From: Intoshia linei | Taxonomy: Eukaryota; Orthonectida; Rhopaluridae | DNA: 25,085 nucleotides | NCBI GenBank assembly: GCA_001642005.1 | Contig: LWCA01000510.1 | Coordinates: forward strand, 1-25,085 | Reading direction: 5' to 3' | Part shown: piece after piece, positions 18,625-25,085 of the stretch | Layout: each line of letters begins with the position of its first letter | Numbering within the stretch: position 1 is the first letter of the stretch | Notes under the pieces: generated by a model | The model's input: the letters and a program-made list of their open reading frames with translations, nothing else | Databases searched by the model: none | What the model was told of the DNA's origin: nothing | Translations under genes and position numbers: made by a program

Positions 18625-21182
18625 ATGTCATCAAATGGATCTCTAAGTTGTAAGAATAGAATTCTATTTTCAAAATTGAGCCAGCATGCTAAACAACCTA
18701 CGCAGGGCAGCAAATTATCAGCAGGATTTGATCTTTATAGGTATGTTTTTAATCAATGTTATCCCGCCGCGTAATCTAAAATCATGAATGCATGTAGTAT
18801 AAATACTTACTGATATAATTTATTTACCGTTTATTTCAATAACTACCAGTCTTAGAATTTGATAAAGTCCTCATTTTAATTACAGTTTTTATCCGGGGGT
18901 GTTAGCAAAATAAATTTTAACCTTTCAAACTAACATCTTAAGGCTCAAAAATCCTAATTGTCCTTTTTTTGAATATCAAACGAATTCGAGAATTTAAAAA
19001 AATTTATCTTCAGAGCCAAAACCCCAAATTACCTTTTTTTTTTAATGAAAACAGCCCTTTAGAATTTAAAAAAAGTTTACAGGTGGTACAGTTGTATCCT
19101 GTTAACACATACAAAAAAAATTTCAATCTGAATAAGTGACGACTTCACGGTCTAAAAAACATTTTAGAATTCATATATTTTTTTTCGAAATATTTTAAAT
19201 AAAAAATGTGAAATAATTAACAGTGCAAAAATTATACTTATGTTTATTAAATAATTATGTAAATACTTACTAAATATATATCATCCTAGTGAAAATGACA
19301 AAATAGGTTTTTATAATTTTATTTTTTTTGGAATTTATGCTATTTTGACGAATTTTTAGGATTGGAATATTTTTAATATTATACACACATTCTGTCTAAT
19401 AAATTAAAAAAATGGGGTAACAATTTTTTAGTAAAATTCTATACGCAAGTGTTAACAAAAAAATTAAGATGGAATAATTCACTGTAAAGTAAAAAGTAAT
19501 GTGATACTACGCTTCCACCTGAAACAATTTTTGGAACTACTTCTTTAAAGGATTGATAATAGTTGCACTTTCAAGTTAGATTTTCAAAGTGAATTTATTT
19601 TTTTGGTAGAATAAAAATGTGCCTTCGGCAGAACTAGGTGCTGTTTGTACGTAGTACATAACAGTCAACCTAGTGATACTATATAATTCTTGCATTTGTC
19701 GTAAAGTGATCTTTACCAAATCTGGCTATTGGTTGCATCTTTGTTTGTTTTTTTCTAGTGGGTTTGGTAAAAACGGATTTTCAAAAAAATATCAAAGTAG
19801 ATTTTCTCTTAAGGCTTGGTAAATTTGTATGTTCTTTTTTGGTGTTGGATTTAGTGGTGTTTTCTCTTTAATAATACATTAATTTAGCCGTGGACCCCTG
19901 TTATATTGTGGAGACCCCTTTGATAACCACTCTAAAGGGTTTTCAACGGCTGTACGCTAGGATTAATTTATTTTTGTTTTTTTTGTAACATTTTATGACT
20001 GTAATTATTTTGAATTTTAATTATTTCAGTGCAGAAAAATGTATAGTAAAAGCCAAATCGAGACAACTCATTAAAACAGATATAAGTCTAGAAATTCCTC
20101 CTGGACATTACGGACGAGTGGGTATCGACATTTATTTAATTTTATTATTTTTAACATTATGTTATAGCGCCCCGATCCGGATTAGCGGTTAGAAATTTTA
20201 TCGATGTGGGAGGTTGTTTCAATGGAATATATTTTAATTTTTACTTTAGCTGGTGTGGTTGATTCGGATTATCGTGGAAATTTATCAATTCTTTTATTCA
20301 ATTTTTCTGAAACTGATTTTGAAGGTAATTTAAACATTTCATGTCACTTAACGGATCGATTACCTACGCCAAAATAATCTTATCGGGATAGATTTTAATT
20401 AAATTGTATAAATACTAGTAATAATAGTAGTGTATACTATTAATAAAAGTTAATGAACAATTTAATTATTGTTATATTCAGGGTCCCCCCGAATTTAACT
20501 TAATTTGTTTGTATTTCGTTGTATAAATTATTTAAATTAAATCTTATTTTAGTAAAAATTGGAGATCGAATTGCACAATTGATTATTGAAAAAATTTTGA
20601 TATGTGAAATGGTTGAAGTTGAGGTTTTTTCATAAAAAATTTATTAATATGTAGTTGCAATTGTGTTTTAATTTCTTTAAAATGAACGACACTACTCTGA
20701 ATTACAGAGAAAGTACTACATGTAGCTTTTGTCAGTATTAACGTAGCTATCTTGATGAGTTTTATGAAATTTTTTATTATATTTTACTATTAGTTTTACT
20801 ATCCATATTGTAATATTTAAAAAAATGAATTTTTTAAAAAACCCTTAAGAAAATTTTAGTTACAATCAAAAATTAATTTTTTATTTTGTCTACTCTATGA
20901 AATCAGTTGTATACCTAACCAAACACTTTTACGCCCACATTGAAGGATACTGGTTTAGATAATTTTAATAATTACATTTAGTATCTATTCTTCTTTTGTT
21001 GTTTAAATAATACAATTTATGTCTATTAAAATTAAATTAATATTTTTTAAATCAAACAATATAAATTTTAACCGCCAATTAATTATTTTCAATTACTTCT
21101 TTATCTGTTGTAAATACAATGTATTTAGTCTATATCAAACACTGATAGAGGACAATGTGGATTTGGTTCTACTGGGATTTAA
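18625..21182 (+). CDS. deoxyuridine triphosphatase (trimeric dUTPase)
   Basis: It hydrolyses dUTP to dUMP and pyrophosphate, keeping uracil out of DNA and feeding dTMP synthesis. Exons: 18625-18740, 20030-20121, 20168-20212, 20250-20324, 20553-20623 and 21129-21182. Every join keeps frame, giving 150 aa, the normal core length. All five trimeric dUTPase motifs are present in order: motif 1 AGFDLYSA; motif 2 APRSGLA; motif 3 AGVVDSDYRGN, with the catalytic Asp and the substrate-stacking Tyr; motif 4 GDRIAQLI; motif 5 RGQCGFGSTG, where the first Gly of the usual GGFGSTG is Cys. No mitochondrial presequence is visible, so the form is probably nuclear or cytosolic. Introns 2 and 3 are 46 and 37 nt. 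Intron 1 is 1.3 kb and packed with repeats. The gene looks intact. Confidence 0.96.
18829..19224 (+). repeat. dispersed repeat, copy 1 of an inverted pair
   Basis: It matches the reverse complement of 23877-24330 along its length. Shared blocks include TCTTAGAATT with ATAAAGTCC, AATTGTCCTTTTTT, ATCTTCAG, TACAGTTGTATC, ACTTCACGGTC and AATAATTAACAGT. Identity is roughly 80% by eye. This copy lacks about 50 bp present in the other. No coding content is recognised. It lies in dUTPase intron 1. Confidence 0.85.
19591..19673 (+). mobile_element. Helitron-like 3' terminus, copy B
   Basis: Partner of 8191-8275. In this copy the outer arms ACTAGGT and ACCTAGT also pair, so the end forms a nested palindrome around the CTGTTTGTAC / GTACATAACAG hairpin, ending CTAG before a T. 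It lies in dUTPase intron 1. Confidence 0.55.
19745..19850 (-). repeat. inverted fragment of the TTTTACCAA tandem-repeat family
   Basis: The minus strand reads CCTTAAGAGAAAATC and later GAAAATCCGTTTTTACC, matching the CCTTAAGG...CCCCTTTTACC order of the 12245-12545 array. As at 8191-8470, it follows a Helitron-like end. Confidence 0.5.
19889..19931 (-). mobile_element. hAT-like terminus
   Basis: The minus strand reads GTGGTTATCAAAAGGGGTCT, then CCACAA and GGGGTCCACG, resembling hAT ends of the CAGTGGTT...GGGGTC type. It is in dUTPase intron 1. The partner end was not found. Confidence 0.4.
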
Positions 21183-21987
21183 TTTATGAATATATAAATT
21201 ATTGTGATTATTGTAATAAATTAATAAATTAAGTTTAATTGACTTGTTTTAAACAAAAGCTAAAAATAAAATTTTACTTCGCACACGTAGGCATTGTCTT
21301 GATATTATATATTTTTTAATATTTAACAAGTATGTCATTGATTTACGAATTTTAATATATGAAACGCAGACTTTGTGGAACATTTCAACACATTGTGGTC
21401 GACCAAATGGACCTCACTCCATTCGATTCAGCCATAGATAAATTGGGGTAATTTAAATGCAATTGATGGCTTAAAAATTGATTTAAATAGATATCTCTTT
21501 ATTTCTACAAAAGAAAAAACAATGCCACTATATTTACCAAAATATTGTTACGGAGGTTCAATTGGATATCATTACAATGTCAAATTTTTTAATTAATGTC
21601 CAAATAAATACTTTAAAAATTACATTTTTTAATTGTCAACATGCCGCTATAAAATCAATAAATTTCCAATTAATAAAGCATAAAGTCGAAGTATACAAAT
21701 GGGGCTAATAAATTTTTGGCAATAAATAATATTTCAATTGTGTAATCATTAATGCACATAAAATACTAATTTTTTGTGACGAAAAATGCAAACAATTCAT
21801 GGAAACTATTATGAAATATTTCAATTTTATTAGCTGCAAATGTAAAAATATACAATGTCATGTAATGAAAGATACCAGTTTATGATTTTTGCTATTTTTA
21901 TATTAATACATACAATGACAATTTGAAGATTATCTTTTTTAGTCAATCATTACCTCAATTTTAATGTCATTTTAATTATTCTGTAAA
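21183..21987. other. intergenic between dUTPase and the DIX-domain gene
   Basis: Very AT-rich with no supported gene, apart from a short, less AT-rich block at 21359-21447 listed separately. The promoter of the DIX gene should lie here. A TTTTTTAG at about 21942 could be an acceptor for its 5' UTR. Confidence 0.4.
21359..21447 (+). other. possible isolated coding or 5' UTR exon
   Basis: ATG at 21359 opens MKRRLCGTFQHIVVDQMDLT, continuing to KLGG before a GGGGTAATT donor of the type used by several genes here. Base composition is clearly less AT-rich than the flanks. I find no following exon that joins in frame, and splicing to 21942 would only make sense as 5' UTR. It may instead be a transposon remnant. 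Confidence 0.2.
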
Positions 21988-23626
21988 ATGAATCCAGGAG
22001 AAGAATTTACAAAACTCTTGTTTCATTTAAAAAATGATGATACACCTTACATGAAAAAAATTTATAAAAACGTCAATAATATTACTCTATTTGATGTCAA
22101 GACCATTCTAGAGTTGGATGATGGGAATCGATTCTATTTTAAATCAAAAGATAGTGATGAAGGTGTTGTAAAGGAACAAATTTGCAATAATAAGGATATT
22201 GTACCCAACTTTGATGGGCGTATTATTTGTTATGTTTTACTTACGAAACATAATAGTATTGGCGCATCTCATGATTCTATTAATGGTGTCAATTGCAAGT
22301 AATTTTAAAACTATTTGTGCAGTGTTACTTTTTGTTTTTAGCCACTCTTGTCAAAGCTCTTGTGGTATTTTTTATTATATCTATTAATTAACAAATTATA
22401 AAATTATAATTATATTTTAAATATATAAATATAGATGAAAAATTTTTCGCGTCTTATAGAAATGGCTAGCCCATGACGTTAGAACACCTTGACACATTAT
22501 AATTACACTTAATCAATTTTTAATGTTCGTTAATGGGTATTTTGTTTATTTTTACTTACAATTCCAACATGTATCGTCAATATATTTAAATATGACATTT
22601 ATTGATTTAATTTTTTACTAAGTGGGTTATTTAATAGATTAGAGTAGGAATAATTAGCCGTCTAGAGCAGGCATACATACATACATATGTTCATCGACGG
22701 GTAGTACTAATTATTTATAGTTTGCGGACCATATACATTAAACTAAAAATTTTTAGATTTCCTAAAGTCGTGTAAAATTTTTCTATTAATTTTTAGTAAA
22801 TTCCTGTTATGATGACATTACAACTGAATCGAATTTTTCAAAAAACATCAATATACCATCTAGTGGCCAGTAATTTAATTTATTATAATTTTTATTAAGA
22901 TACTAGCTTGCATGTTATGTACTTTGTACAAAAAGCATCCTAGATCTGCCGAGGGTGAACTTAATAATGGGATAATCGTTTTTATGGTACCGCAAATCAT
23001 ATCAGAACGGTCAGATCCAAAGTTTGCATTCAATCCTACAAGTTCATTTTTTGATTAAGTAGATTGGAATTGAAGTAACCATTATTTGTCAAATAAACCT
23101 GTGATACCGTCTGAGTGGATTCTAACCTACCATAATCGATTTCATCCCGAAAAATATTAGGTCCATTAAAGGGTGGAAATGATGTGTAATTCCCTCTAGC
23201 CGATACTCTTTTCATGAAACGAAAGTATAGTTATGATATCGAAATATATGCTATTAAATGAAAAATTGTTCGAAAACAATGCGTAGTGTGACACTACTAG
23301 TGTCATATAGCTATATCCACCTCACCAAGCGTTTTCAATTGAAATTTTAATTTAATTTAATTGTTAACCCACAAAATAGTTGATATTCAAGAAGGTAATG
23401 TTTTTTAATGTTCAATTTGAAAAAATGAGGAATAATTGCTTCACAAGGGGTCTGGGTATTTTTGGTTTGGCACTGCATGACATGTAGTTAGTGTTAATCT
23501 GATATAAACTTTGCAAAGCTTTTTATATATACTTTATTTAGATTAGGTTCATGTGAAATATCTCAATTAGACAAATACAATAAAAATCAAATTAAAAAAT
23601 TTAAACACAAGTATCCTGAAGATAAT
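21988..23626 (+). CDS. Dishevelled-like protein, DIX domain and start of linker (partial)
   Basis: Exon 1 (21988-22298) encodes a DIX domain at residues about 7-90: NDDTPYMKKI, then NRFYFKS, EGVVKEQI, and PNFDGRI. These match Dishevelled (DEETPYLVKI, YKFFFKS, FGVVKEEI, PCFNGRV) better than Axin. The VVK and TPY positions known to support DIX head-to-tail polymerisation are kept. Candidate further exons that join in frame are 22342-22364, 22797-22869 (YDDITTESNFS) and 23542-23626 (Lys-rich QIKKFKHKYPEDN); these resemble the low-complexity linker before PDZ. PDZ and DEP domains, expected in Dishevelled for Wnt signalling, are not seen before the window end. Downstream lie a repeat and another plus-strand ORF, so the gene either continues with long introns or is short. 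Reading on past 23626 reaches a stop within about 30 nt. Confidence 0.75.
23036..23215 (-). CDS. small unexplained ORF, 59 aa
   Basis: ATG at 23215 to TAG at 23036. The product begins MKRVSARGNYTSFPPFNGPN and is hydrophilic, with Asn, Tyr and Gly. The block from about 22,910 to 23,220 is distinctly less AT-rich than its flanks. After the stop, another minus-strand frame (SDRSDMICGTIKTIIPLLSS) stays open and could be joined by a GTAGGT donor at about 23,126 and the TTGTAG before it. A plus-strand frame over 22,920-23,058 is also open. The strand and exon structure are therefore unresolved, and it sits in an intron of the DIX gene model. Confidence 0.3.
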   Translation of the reverse strand: MKRVSARGNYTSFPPFNGPNIFRDEIDYGRLESTQTVSQVYLTNNGYFNSNLLNQKMNL

Positions 23627-23876
23627 GTAATATTTAAAAAAAAAACTTATTACTGATCTCACGAAAATAAATATATTTTTGTTATAAATTTTTTTTGAAA
23701 TTGTAGGATAAATATTTACATTTTTAATTTTAATTCAAACATTTGAAAAATATTGGTTGATAATATATTAAAAATCATTTTTCATCAGGAATGCGTAGAT
23801 TTATCGGTTTGAAGTTTTGTATTTATATCAACTGGAATAAAATGTTTCAGAATAATCTTTTTTTTTTAATTGTAGG

Positions 23877-24330
23877 ACTGTTAATTATTTCACATTTTTT
23901 ATTTTAATAAAATATTTCGGAAAAAAATATATGAATACTAAAATGCTTTTTTGACCGTGAAGTCGTCCACTTATTCAGATTTAAATTTTTTGTTATTAAC
24001 ATGATACAACTGTATAACCTGTAAATTTTTTGAAATTTCTAGGGTTGTTTTTATTAAAAAAAGAAGGATCATTTGAGGTTTTGGCCCTGAAGATATAATT
24101 TTTTTAAATTTAAATTTATGATAATGTGTATGAGTTTAAAACGTATATCACCGTATATATGGTTTGAAATTCTCCAACTCGTTTGATTTTAAAAAAAAAG
24201 GACAATTGGGGTTTTTGACCCGTAAGATGTGAGTTTGGGAGGTTGAAATTTATTTTGCGAACCCCCCCGAAAAAAACTAATTGAAATGTGGACTTTATAC
24301 AATTCTAAGACGGGTAGTTATTTAAATAAA
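23877..24330 (-). repeat. dispersed repeat, copy 2 of an inverted pair
   Basis: Reverse-complement partner of 18829-19224, with about 50 extra bp near 24110-24165. It carries the same block order, from TTTAAATAACTAC with TCTTAGAATT at one end to AATAATTAACAGT at the other. It lies 3' of the last DIX-gene exon found and 5' of the cysteine-rich gene. Confidence 0.85.
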
Positions 24331-24625
24331 GTGGAACACACACATAAAAACAGAAATCGCGTTGTATATTACACTAGACAACACTGAAAAATACATCTGC
24401 ATAAAATTAATACCATCTTGTGGATAATCTAACGCTGATTTCAATAATATATTATATTTATAAATTTTAGTTCATATAACCCATTTATTAACCATTTTAA
24501 TGTTAAAAAAAATATAACAAAGTTTCACTTCAATTCTAAAATTGACCAATTATATCATTCAAAATAATGTTTACTTTAAAAAAGGTGAAGTTTATTAAGT
24601 TTGAATATTTATTTATTAATTTAAA

Positions 24626-25085
24626 ATGCATGCGTGCGAAATAAACGAAACATATTATTATTGCTTTTTATGTGGTATATATTTGCCAAACATTAAAAAA
24701 TGTTACTCTATGACTGATAAATGTAAAAATTTGATAATGCAAATATACAGTTTAATATACGAGAATCAACTTTGGAATCCCTCAAATCTATGTCAAACGT
24801 GCCATTCGTTTTTAATGAGATTTAAAAAGAGATTTGTGACACCTAGAATATGGAAACATTCAGAAAGTGCGAATGACTGCTATTTCTGTATTCTGAAAAG
24901 AAGAAAACAAAGCCTGAATAAATTAAGCTTTTACTCTTATCCGGCTACCAAAAGTTCAACTTTTCTAATTCCAATGGAAATATATAATTTAGTTTCATCA
25001 TCCCAGCTATTATCATTTCAACAAATAGTTGTTTCAATGTATACTGAGGAATATCCAAATCAACCAATTATTATTACAGAAAAAA
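24626..25085 (+). CDS. N-terminus of a cysteine-rich, probably zinc-binding protein (cut by window end)
   Basis: ATG at 24626 opens 153 codons with no stop before the edge. Paired cysteines are C13 and C16 (YCFLCG), C56 and C59 (LCQTCH), and C85 and C88 (DCYFC), with a Trp at 76. This spacing, ending in W-x(7)-DCYFC, matches a family of arthropod proteins that I recall as uncharacterised, often multicopy, and possibly transposon-linked; I cannot name it. Zinc binding is inferred from the cysteines. The rest is Ser/Leu/Gln-rich. An earlier ATG at 24567 is out of frame. It is too long and ordered to be chance in such AT-rich DNA. Confidence 0.65.
   Translation, partial: MHACEINETYYYCFLCGIYLPNIKKCYSMTDKCKNLIMQIYSLIYENQLWNPSNLCQTCHSFLMRFKKRFVTPRIWKHSESANDCYFCILKRRKQSLNKLSFYSYPATKSSTFLIPMEIYNLVSSSQLLSFQQIVVSMYTEEYPNQPIIITEK

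Noticed and set aside
1-25085. CRISPR arrays, bacterial operons, ribosome binding sites, tRNA or rRNA genes
   Set aside because: The window is eukaryotic. No regularly spaced repeats of CRISPR type and no tRNA A/B-box pair or rRNA segment were recognised by eye.

Overview
This is a nuclear window from an animal, most likely an arthropod. Genes are split by GT-AG introns, the DNA is very AT-rich, and recognised products are metazoan housekeeping and signalling proteins. Degenerate DNA transposons (hAT-like, Tc1/mariner-like, Helitron-like) are scattered between and inside genes. The species cannot be named from this sequence. A striking feature is a class of very short introns of about 35-46 nt that recurs in almost every multi-exon gene. 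Many donors read GTAATT or GTATTT and most acceptors read TTTTAG.

Layout. 421-1239 (minus): a single-exon 130-aa protein and a two-exon 77-aa coiled-coil-like protein, neither assigned to a family. 2178-4866 (plus): NDUFV2, the 24-kDa iron-sulphur subunit of mitochondrial complex I, in six proposed exons, followed within 3 bp by a degenerate hAT-like element. 5498-6495 (plus): a four-exon, 219-aa helical protein of a family I cannot name. 7656-11939 (minus): GTF3C3, the TPR subunit of TFIIIC, with one long exon and four short 3' exons reconstructed here. 13371-18190 (plus): UTP18, a WD-repeat protein of the small-subunit processome. Its 2.6-kb second intron holds a Tc1-like fragment, a broken transposon ORF and a minus-strand ORF for a putative membrane protein. 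18625-21182 (plus): a complete six-exon dUTPase. 21988 onward (plus): N-terminal exons of a Dishevelled-like DIX-domain protein whose PDZ and DEP regions are not visible. 23036-23215 (minus): a small unexplained ORF. 24626-25085 (plus): the start of a cysteine-rich protein that runs off the window.

The genes do not form one pathway. They cover respiration (NDUFV2), RNA polymerase III transcription (GTF3C3), ribosome biogenesis (UTP18), nucleotide sanitation (dUTPase) and Wnt signalling (DIX protein). UTP18 and dUTPase are co-directional, 434 bp apart. GTF3C3 and UTP18 are divergent across 1.4 kb.

I found no clearly novel biological system. The best leads are the minimal introns, repeated pairs of transposon families (an inverted pair 5 kb apart and a hairpin-ended Helitron-like pair), transposon ends abutting gene 3' ends, and a few ORFs with no family. 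All exon joins were made by eye from frame continuity and remembered family sequences; none is confirmed by transcripts.
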